Source of the DNA: Nocardiopsis listeri NBRC 13360 | Lineage (GTDB): Bacteria; Actinomycetota; Actinomycetes; Streptosporangiales; Streptosporangiaceae | Assembly (NCBI RefSeq): GCF_001570765.1 | Contig: NZ_BCSH01000004.1 | Location: 1 to 33,848 of the forward strand | Reading direction: 5' to 3' | DNA length: 33,848 nucleotides | In this document: in pieces, positions 1 through 7,025 of the stretch | Position numbering within the stretch: the first letter of the stretch is position 1 | Layout: the number at the start of each line of letters is the position of its first letter | Translations under genes and position numbers: made by a program | The notes under the pieces: model-generated | What the model saw: only the letters and a program-made list of their open reading frames with translations | Databases searched by the model: none | Told to the model about the DNA's origin: nothing

Positions 1-27
1 ACGTCGTTTCCTGGTCCCCCCGGGGGG

Positions 28-1635
28 TCAGTACCCGCGCCAGGCCTGTCGGTCCTGGTGGTAGCCGATCACCCGCGGATGCATCATCGTGGATTCTTGG
101 ACGTCCTCTTCGCGGCGGTCCATCGGGAACACCCGAGCCGCCTCCAGCAATGGCTGGTCCAAGTAGCGCAGCTCGGGGGCGTCCTCGGGAACGCGCAGCT
201 CCGGCGCTCCGTTCAGCGTCCCGAGGTAGAAGCCCCAGTTGCCGAAGGTCGGCACGTCCACGTTGTACGGGGTGACGTCGATGCCCGCCTCCACCAGGGA
301 GTGCCGGACGCCCCAGTAGGCGTCGGGCGCGAAGAACGGCGACCCGGCCTGGACGACCAGCCTGCTGTCGCCCGTCATCGCCTGGCCGATCAACGAGTAG
401 AACTCCACCGTGTACAGCTTCGAGGTGCCCACGTCCGTGCCGTCGGGCAGGTCCGCGATGACCACGTCGAAGTCCTCGGCGTTGTCCCGCAGCCACTGGA
501 AGGCGTCGGTGTTGACCACGTCGACCCGGGAGTCCCGAAGCGAGTCGTCGTTGAGGTCGCGGATCACCGGGTCCTCCCTGGCCAGTTCGACCACCGCCGG
601 GTCCAGGTCGACCAGCGTCGCGGACTCGACGTCGTCATAGCGCAGGATCTCGCGCAGGGCCAGACCGTCGCCGCCACCCAGGATCAGGACGTCCTCGCGC
701 GGGCCGGCCATCGCGGGATGGATGAGCGCCTCGTGGTACCGGTACTCGTCCAAGGTGGAGAACTGCAGGTCACCGTTGAGGAACAGACGTGTGTCCACGC
801 CGTCCAGGGACTGGGTGACCACGATCTCCTGGTATTCACTGCGATCGGCGTGCACGATCGGATCCCGGTACATGGCCTGCCGGGCGTCCACCTCGAATCG
901 CTCCGCGTAGTAGAAGGCCAGCCCCAGGACCGCCACGATGACCACGAGCCCGACGGTCAGCCCCACGTAGGCGAGGCGGGTGAGCTCGGATCGGAACAGC
1001 CACAGCACCACGGCCATGCCGATCACCGCGTTGAGCGCGCCCACCATGAGCGCGCCCTTGGGCAGGCCCAGCAGCGGCAGCAGCAGGAACGGGAACGCCA
1101 GACCACCGATCAGCCCACCCACGTAGTCGGCGGCGAACAGGTCCGCGACCGCCTCGGAGGCGTCCTGCTTTCGGATGCGCTGGATCAGCGTCATCAGCAA
1201 CGGGATCTCGACACCGATGAGCATGCCGATGACGAACGCCAACAACACCAGGGTCGGCTGGTAGGCCGAGGCGGACAGCCAGGCGAACGACCCGTACAGC
1301 AGCAGGATCGATAGACCACCGACCAGGGACAACAGCCCCTCGATGACGGCGAAGGCCAAGGCGGGGCGGGCCTGGTAGCGCTTGGACAGCAGCGAACCCA
1401 CACCCATGGCGAACACCATCACCGACAGCACCACGGAGGCCTGGGTGATGGTGTCACCCAACAGGTAACTGCCGATCGCGACGAGTGCCAACTCGTACAC
1501 CAGTCCGCAGGCGGCACAGATGAACACCGCCAGGAGTACGAGGAACCGCGCCAGGCGCGGTGTCACCGGCAGTCGCGTTCTCGCGGGCTCGGCGGTGTCT
1601 GGGTCGGCGGCCTCTGCGGCCGGGGTGTCGGTCAC
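28..1635 (-). CDS. speE: Membrane-anchored spermidine synthase-like aminopropyltransferase
   Basis: 535 aa, GTG start. The N-terminal ~245 residues hold about seven hydrophobic segments; the rest is a Rossmann-type spermidine synthase domain. Visible motifs are LILGGGDGLALREIL (decarboxylated-SAM/MTA pocket), LVDLDP (acidic residue at the end of beta 2), and IADLPDGTDVGTSKLYTVEFY, which matches the catalytic-Asp loop of the family. The family transfers an aminopropyl group from decarboxylated SAM to a polyamine; here the enzyme is tethered to the membrane. No SAM decarboxylase is in the window, so the donor and the true acceptor cannot be read from context. It is the last gene of a minus-strand run behind DUF350, lipoprotein, DUF2617 and DUF4178 genes, 210 bp after DUF350. 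The ribosome binding site is weak (GAGAAAG). A CCCCCCGGGGGG palindrome lies just past the stop. Family call is firm, substrate is not. Confidence 0.9.
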   Translation of the reverse strand: MTDTPAAEAADPDTAEPARTRLPVTPRLARFLVLLAVFICAACGLVYELALVAIGSYLLGDTITQASVVLSVMVFAMGVGSLLSKRYQARPALAFAVIEGLLSLVGGLSILLLYGSFAWLSASAYQPTLVLLAFVIGMLIGVEIPLLMTLIQRIRKQDASEAVADLFAADYVGGLIGGLAFPFLLLPLLGLPKGALMVGALNAVIGMAVVLWLFRSELTRLAYVGLTVGLVVIVAVLGLAFYYAERFEVDARQAMYRDPIVHADRSEYQEIVVTQSLDGVDTRLFLNGDLQFSTLDEYRYHEALIHPAMAGPREDVLILGGGDGLALREILRYDDVESATLVDLDPAVVELAREDPVIRDLNDDSLRDSRVDVVNTDAFQWLRDNAEDFDVVIADLPDGTDVGTSKLYTVEFYSLIGQAMTGDSRLVVQAGSPFFAPDAYWGVRHSLVEAGIDVTPYNVDVPTFGNWGFYLGTLNGAPELRVPEDAPELRYLDQPLLEAARVFPMDRREEDVQESTMMHPRVIGYHQDRQAWRGY

Positions 1636-1845
1636 ACTACTGCTTTCTCGAAGAGTGGCTGGACTTACTCCGTGAACTACGGGGGTTGGCGTTCGGGCGC
1701 CGTCAGGCCCCGCTCTCTGAGAACCCGGGGAGCCGCCGGCGGTGGGATGGCACGCTTTTGACCATCACACCAAAGGTGGCGAAGGTTCGACTTTTTGGGG
1801 CGCCCGAACAAGCCGAGGCGAAGCGGAGGCGCAAAGCAACACCGT
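1636..1845. other. Intergenic gap between DUF350 and speE
   Basis: 210 bp inside an otherwise tight minus-strand operon. I see no credible gene. It includes short A/T-richer stretches (around 1755-1800) and a CCGCCGGCGG palindrome near 1733-1742. A separate speE promoter here is possible, but I could not define convincing -10/-35 boxes. Confidence 0.4.
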
Positions 1846-2274
1846 TCAGGAGATGGCGGCGGCCACGACCAGGGCGATGGAGACGTGCGCGGTCGCGCTG
1901 ACCCACGTCGCCGGGTGCCATTCGGGGTCGCTGATCATGTGGCTGACCCGACCCGGGATGATCAGATCGATCAGCAAGAAGGACAGGGCCATCACGACCA
2001 GGCCGATGAGGCCGAAGATCGTGGCCGAGAGCAGGCCGGCGCCCAGTCCGAGCTCGGAGTAGCTGGACAGGATCGCGGATACCACCACGATGGCGGCACC
2101 GAGGGTGTTGGCGGAGACCAGCAGGATGGCGTTCCTGTTCCGGTCCTCCCAGATCAGTTTGTGGAGTTTGCCCGGCGTGAGCAGGTCGGTGATCAGGTAG
2201 CCGAGCACCATGATGACCGTGCCGACCACGCCGTAACCCAGTGCGTAGAGCGAGCTGGTGAGGATTTCGTTCAT
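1846..2274 (-). CDS. DUF350 family membrane protein
   Basis: 142 aa from ATG at 2274 (MNEILTSSLYALGYGVVG). A longer in-frame start at 2334 gives a polar leader unlike the family, so the shorter start is preferred. Four hydrophobic segments are visible, arranged as two similar halves: GYGVVGTVIMVLGYLITDLLTPGKL and GLIGLVVMALSFLLIDLIIPGR share the DL-xPG signature of DUF350 (E. coli YjfL family). The function of DUF350 is unknown; homologues lie near PspA and polyamine or glutathionylspermidine-type enzymes in other bacteria (recalled family knowledge). Here it sits between a lipoprotein gene and speE, so an envelope role linked to polyamine modification is a reasonable inference, not a demonstrated function. 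Confidence 0.85.
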   Translation of the reverse strand: MNEILTSSLYALGYGVVGTVIMVLGYLITDLLTPGKLHKLIWEDRNRNAILLVSANTLGAAIVVVSAILSSYSELGLGAGLLSATIFGLIGLVVMALSFLLIDLIIPGRVSHMISDPEWHPATWVSATAHVSIALVVAAAIS

Positions 2275-2359
2275 AGTCTCGTCCGTGTCGGGGGAGGCTT
2301 CGTATGTCCGGGGATCGCGAAGTACCCCCGACACGGCAGACTACTGGCCTGAGCTCGGC

Positions 2360-2734
2360 TTACTTACCGAACCCCGATCCGCCACCACGGGTGTCGCTTC
2401 CGCTTCCCCCGCTGTTGGAGTTGTTGTTGCCTCCGCCACCGCCTCCGCCACCGCCGAAGAAGAAGAAACCGCCTCCGCCTCCACCGCCACCGTTGCGGCC
2501 GTTGTCGCAGTCGTCGGTGGGCGAGGCGCTCGGGCTCGGGCTCGCGGTCGGGTTCGCCGTCGGGCTCGGGCTCGGCGTGCGGTTGGACGACGACGAGGTC
2601 GTACCACTGGTGGAACGGTCGCTCGGCTGACAATCGGCGCTGTTGCTACCGCCGCAGGCTGACAGGAGCAGCAGCAGGACGGTGGCGCCACCGACCGCCG
2701 CGATCTTGTGTCGTGGAGTCTTGATCGTGGACAT
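2360..2734 (-). CDS. Small Gly/Phe-rich putative lipoprotein
   Basis: 124 aa with a clear lipoprotein signal: basic start, hydrophobic VLLLLLSAC, lipobox Leu-Ser-Ala-Cys27. After the Cys comes a Ser/Thr/Pro linker (SPSPTANPTASPSPSASP), then a run of eight Gly, four consecutive Phe, about nine more Gly, an Asn/Ser stretch, and a tail RGGGSGFGK. The strong ribosome binding site TAAGGAGG overlaps the stop codon of the upstream DUF2617 gene, which implies translational coupling and a real gene. I do not recognise a domain. It may fill the slot of small DUF4247-type lipoproteins that I recall from similar operons, but I cannot confirm that. Low-complexity GGN coding (GCC/ACC/CTCC repeats on the plus strand) makes this a repeat-prone, rapidly varying stretch. 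Confidence 0.8.
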   Translation of the reverse strand: MSTIKTPRHKIAAVGGATVLLLLLSACGGSNSADCQPSDRSTSGTTSSSSNRTPSPSPTANPTASPSPSASPTDDCDNGRNGGGGGGGGFFFFGGGGGGGGGNNNSNSGGSGSDTRGGGSGFGK

Positions 2735-2744
2735 GAAGGCCTCC

Positions 2745-3251
2745 TTAGGGGGTCAAGGTCGTGATCGTCGTCACCAGTTCGCCGCTTTGCGGATAGGCGT
2801 GCCAGGTCCGCCAACGCAACGAGGTCCCATTGCCGGAGGTCAGGTGCAGTGCGGTGACCGCGAGGGGGTCACCGGGGAAGGCGACGATGAGCCCGCCGGA
2901 CGAGTCCGAGGTCTCCTGGTGGATCCCCTCCACCCGGCGGGCCAGTTCGTTGCGGGGCAATGACTCGACGATCGAGTCGAAGCGGTAGTCGCCCACCCCA
3001 GGCAGGGGGTGCTCGGCGTTGCCGGGAAGCCCGCCGGGAACCCCCGGCAGACAGGCGACCGTCTCCACCGGCGCCCCCGGTCCGGCACCGAGGACGACCT
3101 GGTGCGAGGCGCCCAGCACCCGGAGTTCGACCGACAGCCCCGACACCTGGACGGTGCGGAGGGCGAGAGGGTCGACCAGCGGGTGGTTCAGGGTCCAGAC
3201 CAGGTCGTCGGCGTTGGTGTCGACGAAGGGGGCGCTGATGGTCGCACGCAT
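2745..3251 (-). CDS. DUF2617 family protein
   Basis: 168 aa from ATG at 3251 (MRATISAPFVDTNADDLVWTL). An upstream in-frame start at 3362 lies deep inside the preceding gene and encodes low-complexity Ser/Arg, so it is rejected. No signal peptide or membrane segment. The N-terminal ADDLVWTL and central ELRVLGASHQV are typical of the actinobacterial DUF2617 family as I remember it; function unknown. It starts 7 bp after the DUF4178 stop and its own stop overlaps the lipoprotein ribosome binding site, so it is firmly in the operon. It is a soluble cytoplasmic member of an otherwise membrane/envelope set. Confidence 0.8.
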   Translation of the reverse strand: MRATISAPFVDTNADDLVWTLNHPLVDPLALRTVQVSGLSVELRVLGASHQVVLGAGPGAPVETVACLPGVPGGLPGNAEHPLPGVGDYRFDSIVESLPRNELARRVEGIHQETSDSSGGLIVAFPGDPLAVTALHLTSGNGTSLRWRTWHAYPQSGELVTTITTLTP

Positions 3252-3258
3252 GGGGGCA

Positions 3259-3858
3259 TCAGCTCCCGGGGAAGATCGTGAACGTACCGGCGTGGACCTT
3301 CTCGCCGGTGCTGACCTCCCAGTTCCCGTGGTCGAAGCGCTCGAATGCGAGCAGCTTGCCATCGGTGGACTCGTAGTCGGCGTAGTCCATGCCGCCCTCG
3401 GCCTTCAGACCGGTGGTCCCCTCGGAGCGGTAGGAGCCGGAGCCCTTCTCCTCGAGCTTGTAGGTGACACCTTCGAGCTCGATGTTCTTGCCCTGGGGCA
3501 CCATGGTCAGGTCGGGGCGACCGGTCCACAGGGCCAGCTCCACGTCCGGGTCCTCCTCGACGGAGAGCCAGCGCTTGCCGCCCTCCACCTCCAGGAAGTG
3601 CTCGGACCAGGTGTAGCCGCCCTCGGACAGGCGCAGGGTGCCGCGGATCCAGGTGCGCTCGGTGCCCCAGTCGATCATGTCGCCGGCCTTGATGGCCCGC
3701 GGGTCACCGGCGGTGTCGGTGGTCGAGGAAGCGGCGAAGGGGTCCTGGGGCGGTGGGGGAGCGGTGTCCTGCTTCCGCGAGCGCGAGCGCTGCGTGTAGA
3801 TCAGGACTCCGATCACGATCCCAACGATGAGAATCAGTAGGAGCAGGAGTTCGATCAC
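3259..3858 (-). CDS. DUF4178 domain membrane-anchored protein
   Basis: 199 aa from GTG at 3858, chosen because GAGGA lies at the right distance upstream and the protein then begins directly with a membrane anchor (VIELLLLLILIVGIVIGVLIY). A farther start at 3957 lacks a site and adds an atypical leader. After a basic stop-transfer patch (RSRSRK) and a Pro-rich linker, residues ~60-199 form the DUF4178 domain: KAGDMIDWG, WIRGTLRLSEGGYTWSEHFLEVEGGKRWLSVEEDPD and the closing GNWEVSTGEKVHAGTFTIFPG fit the family, which looks like a beta-rich ligand or protein binding module of unknown role. It is the first gene of the DUF4178-DUF2617-lipoprotein-DUF350-speE operon. Confidence 0.85.
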   Translation of the reverse strand: MIELLLLLILIVGIVIGVLIYTQRSRSRKQDTAPPPPQDPFAASSTTDTAGDPRAIKAGDMIDWGTERTWIRGTLRLSEGGYTWSEHFLEVEGGKRWLSVEEDPDVELALWTGRPDLTMVPQGKNIELEGVTYKLEEKGSGSYRSEGTTGLKAEGGMDYADYESTDGKLLAFERFDHGNWEVSTGEKVHAGTFTIFPGS

Positions 3859-4082
3859 CAGAGTTCCTCGTTTCGCGGTGGAGCACGTATATCGGTTCCG
3901 GGGGGCGGGGACCCTCTGTTCGCTGTGACGCCGGAACAGGGGTTCTGGTTCCGACAACGCTGCGATTCGGGAATCTTTCGCGTGGTCGAAGGGTTGACTT
4001 ACGCCCCTTTGCCGTCGGTTCCTTCGTTCCTCGTCCGCCCACCCTAGGCGGTGGTCCGAACAAAGGGGGCGAAAAGGACAAA
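3859..4082. other. Upstream region of the DUF4178-speE operon
   Basis: About 220 bp without a gene; it should hold the promoter of the minus-strand operon. A gapped inverted repeat GGAAC-N10-GTTCC lies at 3933-3952 and could be an operator, but I cannot link it to a regulator. Clear -10/-35 boxes were not identified. Confidence 0.4.
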
Positions 4083-4104
4083 GCCCGCGCGGGTCGGCGC
4101 GGGC
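4083..4104 (-). terminator. Rho-independent terminator of the sulfurtransferase operon
   Basis: Perfect 8-bp GC stem GCCCGCGC/GCGCGGGC (4083-4090 with 4097-4104) and a 6-nt loop. Read on the minus strand it is followed by TTTGTCCTTTT, a U-rich tail. It lies 46 bp past the sulfurtransferase stop codon. Confidence 0.75.
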
Positions 4105-4149
4105 CCAATGGTATCGGAGCCGGTCAGAGGTGGTTCGGTGCGGTCGGGG

Positions 4150-4998
4150 TCAAGCCCGAGGATCGCCGGTCTCCAACGGAAGCGACTCGTCCCCGCCCCA
4201 ACGGCTCCACGAACCCGGGTACAGACGGGTATGACCGTAACCGGCGTGTTCCAACGCCAGAAGGTCGTGGCAGGCGGTCACTCCCGAGCCGCAGTAGGCG
4301 GTGACGGTGCGCGCGGAGTCCGCGCCCAGGGCCGCGAAGCGCTCGCGCAAGGCCTCCGGTGCGGCCAACAGCCCGTCGGGGCCCAGGTTGGCGGGCCATT
4401 CGGCGCTGCGCGCCCCGGGGACGTGTCCCGCTCGCGCGTCCACGGGGGCCGGTTCGGCGCCGGTGAAGCGCCCGTATACGCGGGCGTCCAACAGCAGCCG
4501 GTCGGGGGCGGAGAGTTCCTCGCGCAGTTCCTCGGTGGTCACGATCCGGTCGGTGGGCCACGGGATCGCGGTCCGGTGCACGGGGTCGACCGTCACCTCT
4601 CCCTCCTCCAACGGGCCGGTCCAGCTCTGGAGGCCGCCGTCGAGGAAGGCGGCGGGGGTGCCGAGGGCGCGCAGCATCCACACCATCCGGGCGGCCACCG
4701 AACCCCCTGCGTCGTCGTAGACCACGACCGTGGTGGTGTCGCCGATGCCGAGCGCGCCGAGGGAGCGCGCGAAGTCCTCGGCGGAGGGCAGTGGGTGGCG
4801 CCCCCCGTCCGGGCTCGCGGGGGCGGCGAGATCGGTGTCCACGTCGGCGAACACGGCGCCGGGGACGTGCCCGGCCCGGTGCGCTTCGCGTCCCGAACGA
4901 CCGTCCATGTACCAACGGGAGTCGACGAGGACGACCTGGTCACGGTGTTCGCGGAGCCAATCGGAGGATACGGCCACGGGAAGAGTCGGCTCTGACAT
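4150..4998 (-). CDS. Sulfurtransferase, 3-mercaptopyruvate type (tandem rhodanese)
   Basis: 282 aa, two rhodanese domains (~1-135 inactive, ~150-275 active). The active-site loop CGSGVTAC puts the nucleophile at Cys236; this loop is the form found in 3-mercaptopyruvate sulfurtransferases such as SseA, whereas classical thiosulfate sulfurtransferases usually carry CRKGVTA. The two GHVPGA motifs (residues ~43-48 and ~191-196) and the DARVYGRF stretch are typical of the fold. Likely role: moving sulfane sulfur from 3-mercaptopyruvate or thiosulfate to thiol acceptors or cyanide in the cytoplasm. It starts 10 bp after a small membrane-protein gene and is the last gene before a strong terminator, so it is probably co-transcribed with that group. 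The ribosome binding site is weak. Confidence 0.9.
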   Translation of the reverse strand: MSEPTLPVAVSSDWLREHRDQVVLVDSRWYMDGRSGREAHRAGHVPGAVFADVDTDLAAPASPDGGRHPLPSAEDFARSLGALGIGDTTTVVVYDDAGGSVAARMVWMLRALGTPAAFLDGGLQSWTGPLEEGEVTVDPVHRTAIPWPTDRIVTTEELREELSAPDRLLLDARVYGRFTGAEPAPVDARAGHVPGARSAEWPANLGPDGLLAAPEALRERFAALGADSARTVTAYCGSGVTACHDLLALEHAGYGHTRLYPGSWSRWGGDESLPLETGDPRA

Positions 4999-5008
4999 GG
5001 TCGACAGC

Positions 5009-5413
5009 CTAGTGCGGGGAGTCGACGCCGGGCGGGTTTCGCGGGGTGGGTCGGAAGGCGACCAGGCCCAGCCCGGTCAGGAGCGGGACCGACAGCCATA
5101 CCTGGTACCACAGGGCCGAGTCCAGGTTCGCCCAGGGCATGGTGCTGAGGGCGGTGGCCGCCACGAGACCGATGGCGAAGGTGGCGAGGCTACGCGAGGC
5201 GCCTCGGGGCGTTCGCGCGTCGGCCCACAGGAGGACCGCCAGGATCGCGGCGCCCGACAGCCACAGCACCAGGAAGATGCGGTGCCCGACCACGGAGGGG
5301 GTGTTCGCGTTCCAAACGAGCGAGACCAGGACGAGGGACACGGCGAACACCGCGCCGCCACCCAGATATGAGGGAAAGAGAGGCCGGGTGGGGGCCTGCG
5401 TGTGTACCTCCAT
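5009..5413 (-). CDS. Small integral membrane protein, unknown family
   Basis: 134 aa from ATG at 5413 (MEVHTQAPTRPLFPSYLGGG). About four hydrophobic segments: GGAVFAVSLVLVSLVW, IFLVLWLSGAAILAVLLW, TFAIGLVAATALS and VWLSVPLLTGLGLVAF. No domain recognised. A longer in-frame reading extends into the upstream gene in a frame that looks like its shadow, so the short form is preferred, although no good ribosome binding site precedes the ATG. A small inverted repeat (CGTGTG...CACACG) spans the start. It sits 58 bp after one membrane-protein gene and 10 bp before the sulfurtransferase gene. Confidence 0.65.
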   Translation of the reverse strand: MEVHTQAPTRPLFPSYLGGGAVFAVSLVLVSLVWNANTPSVVGHRIFLVLWLSGAAILAVLLWADARTPRGASRSLATFAIGLVAATALSTMPWANLDSALWYQVWLSVPLLTGLGLVAFRPTPRNPPGVDSPH

Positions 5414-5471
5414 GCACACGTCTGTGCCCGCGATGTCCGGAACTATGCGGTCCGTAACACTGTGTCCCGCG

Positions 5472-5915
5472 TCACTCCCGAGAGTGGGCGCGGTCGGCGC
5501 GGTGCACCTTGAGGATCCACCACAGCCCCAGGACCGGCAGGACCAGGGGGATGAACAGGTAGCCGCTGCCGAAGTGCGACCAGACGGTGTCCTCGGGGAA
5601 GATCCCGCTGGTGAACTCGGACAGGGCGCCCACCACCAGGACCCCGACCATCTCCACGGACACCGACACCAGTGCGACCTTGCGGGAGGTGCGGCCGGCG
5701 CGGGCCAGGCCGATCGCGGCCACGAGGTAGACGACACCGGCGAACACCGACAGTGCGTACGCCAGCGGGGCCTCCTCGAAGCGCGTCACCAGCTGGTAGG
5801 CGCCCCGAGCGGTGGCCGCCAGGGCGAAGACGGCGTACACGGCCACGAGAAGCCGCCCCGGCCCGGTGCGCAGGGTGCGGTCGGGGGGCAGGGGCGTGGT
5901 CTCGGTGTCAGACAA
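5472..5915 (-). CDS. Conserved actinobacterial integral membrane protein
   Basis: 147 aa, start TTG at 5915 with GGAG at suitable spacing; the start lies 8 nt inside the end of the preceding gene, so translation is probably coupled. Four hydrophobic segments are seen (residues ~22-42, ~54-72, ~80-100, ~118-138). The signature EDTVWSHFGSGYLFIPLVLPVLGL recalls a widely conserved but uncharacterised actinobacterial membrane protein; I know no function. Second gene of a run of three small membrane proteins. Confidence 0.8.
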   Translation of the reverse strand: MSDTETTPLPPDRTLRTGPGRLLVAVYAVFALAATARGAYQLVTRFEEAPLAYALSVFAGVVYLVAAIGLARAGRTSRKVALVSVSVEMVGVLVVGALSEFTSGIFPEDTVWSHFGSGYLFIPLVLPVLGLWWILKVHRADRAHSRE

Positions 5916-6270
5916 CGGGGCTCCACAGCTGCTCGATGCGAACCAGCAGGACGGGGAGGATGAGGCAGGTGAAGGCGATCACCGCCGGCCCCCACTTGCT
6001 GCGCTCCATGAACCCCCACACCGCGCTGGCCGGAGGAAGGAGGGCGACGGTCGCCAGGTAGGAGACCACCATCGCCAGATCGTCGGGGCGGTCACCACCG
6101 ACCATGGCGAAGACCATCGCGCCGACCTGGCCCAGGACCAAGAGCCACAGAACACCCATGCCGACCAGGTGGGGGACCAGCATCGGCTGGTCTCGGAAGG
6201 TCGAGACGAGGCACCACACGGCCATCGCCAACGACACCATCTGAATCAACATGGTCAGCCAGTCGACCAC
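5908..6270 (-). CDS. Small integral membrane protein, first of operon
   Basis: 120 aa from GTG at 6270 with GGAGG 8 nt upstream. Four hydrophobic segments (residues ~5-22, ~32-58, ~66-84, ~93-112). No domain recognised. It overlaps the next gene by 8 nt and is the promoter-proximal member of the membrane-protein/sulfurtransferase set. The order small membrane protein x3 then sulfurtransferase suggests the proteins may work together, but nothing in the sequences gives a transport substrate. Confidence 0.75.
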   Translation of the reverse strand: MVDWLTMLIQMVSLAMAVWCLVSTFRDQPMLVPHLVGMGVLWLLVLGQVGAMVFAMVGGDRPDDLAMVVSYLATVALLPPASAVWGFMERSKWGPAVIAFTCLILPVLLVRIEQLWSPVV

Positions 6271-6415
6271 GTCGCCTCCGCTCGGGTACTTCCGGAACGT
6301 CCACCCATGTCAGCGGACCGCATGTCTACGACACACGGTAGTACGTGCGGAGTACCGCCCGGTACGGGTATCGGCGGCATCGAATGTGGTTCGGTGGCCG
6401 CTGGTCCCGCCGTGG
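6271..6415. other. Intergenic region left of the 3'-end repeat
   Basis: No gene seen. It must contain the promoter for the leftward membrane-protein operon. At its right end (6404-6415) it keeps weak similarity to the sequence flanking the other repeat copy (for example GTCCCG at the same offset), so the ancestral duplication may have been slightly longer than the well-conserved 62 bp. Confidence 0.4.
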
Positions 6416-6477
6416 TGTCGACGTTCGATCAGCGGGGCCAGTAGAAGACGTCCGTGGTCGCGGAGACCACCCGGGCC
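6416..6477. repeat. 62-bp direct repeat, left copy of amidase 3' end
   Basis: Matches 7026-7087 with one mismatch over 62 bp, including an uninterrupted 55-bp identity (6423-6477 with 7033-7087). The copy at 7026-7087 contains the last codons and stop of the amidase gene plus about 13 bp downstream; this left copy is a detached duplicate. Similarity stops abruptly on the gene side. Two readings: attachment-site duplication left by an element that integrated at the gene's 3' end, or a stub of a duplicated gene. Confidence 0.85.
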
Positions 6478-6496
6478 GGAAGTGCTTTTGTCATGC

Positions 6497-6811
6497 TCAG
6501 GAGTGCACGTCTGTACGGAGCTCTGCCGCTCGGGACAGGAACGTGCACACCTTTCCCGGCCTGCGTTCGACCTCACGAACCACGGACCACCCTTGAACAT
6601 CTTGGTAGTAGCGAACCAAGGCCGGCGCGAACGTACCCCGCCGCACCACCCGGAAACCGCCGCGAGCCGCGTGGTCCAGCGCCCACCGGGCCAAGATGCA
6701 CCCCAGCCTGCGGTCGGTCGGCCACGTCCACGTCGAGGCCAGGAACAGTGCCGGGATGGCTTGCTCTTCCCGGGTGAACCCCCACTCCGGTGACTCGGTG
6801 TACCCCTCTGT
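6497..6811 (-). pseudogene. C-terminal fragment of a GNAT acetyltransferase
   Basis: The minus-strand reading (stop TGA 6497-6499) gives about 105 residues that look like the second half of a GNAT N-acetyltransferase: ALFLASTWTW, DRRLGCILARWALDHAAR (acetyl-CoA loop and following helix), TFAPALVRYYQDVQGWSVV. The first half of the fold is missing; upstream of ~6811 the sequence changes into a gene fragment on the opposite strand. An open frame does continue to a GTG at 6916, but that extension is the reverse complement of the DUF397 fragment and has no ribosome binding site. Probably a non-functional remnant, although a short protein could still be made. Confidence 0.6.
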
Positions 6812-6904
6812 GTCAGGGTCAAGTGGGACACGAAGAACCGCGAGGCCGGTCATCTGGCCTTCACCCACCGAGAGTGGGAGGCGTTCCTCGGAGTGCTCCC
6901 GTAG
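6812..6904 (+). pseudogene. C-terminal fragment of a DUF397 protein
   Basis: Plus-strand frame ending in two consecutive TAG codons (6902-6907) reads VKWDTKNREAGHLAFTHREW then EAFLGVLP. This is the characteristic DUF397 C-terminus (RDTKN...LAFT..EW.AFL). DUF397 proteins are small actinobacterial partners of XRE/DUF5753 regulators. The N-terminal part is absent and no start exists; to the left the DNA becomes the GNAT fragment on the other strand. It is followed by a strong hairpin. Confidence 0.6.
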
Positions 6905-6916
6905 TAGGCACAGCAC

Positions 6917-6948
6917 AAGAGGCCCCGGTGACCAAACCGGGGCCTCTT
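6917..6948 (+). terminator. Strong 12-bp hairpin after the DUF397 remnant
   Basis: Perfect stem AAGAGGCCCCGG/CCGGGGCCTCTT (6917-6928 with 6937-6948) with an 8-nt loop TGACCAAA. It starts 10 nt past the double TAG of the DUF397 fragment. The outer A/T pairs allow it to act in both directions. No long U-tract follows. Confidence 0.7.
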
Positions 6949-7025
6949 CGTGTAACCAGAACAGGTCTGAGTCTACCTACGGAGGGTGGGCCGGGCCAGA
7001 TACCTAGGCGTCTGTCCCGACGGGA
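6949..7025. other. Short spacer between hairpin and amidase 3' end
   Basis: 77 bp with no gene; probably part of the same remnant segment bounded by the 62-bp repeats. Confidence 0.35.

Noticed and set aside
16..27. CCCCCCGGGGGG palindrome at the end of speE as a terminator.
   Set aside because: It has no loop of its own and no U-rich tail on the minus strand; too little flanking sequence to judge.
2420..2510. Triplet-repeat tract considered as CRISPR-like or a regulatory repeat.
   Set aside because: It is in-frame coding for the Gly/Phe core of the lipoprotein; there are no spacers.
3969..3995. Exact GGGAAT-N18-GTT match to the SigR-type thiol-stress promoter on the plus strand.
   Set aside because: It points rightward into the antisense strand of the sulfurtransferase gene; no plus-strand gene follows, and a match of nine positions can arise by chance in this length of DNA.
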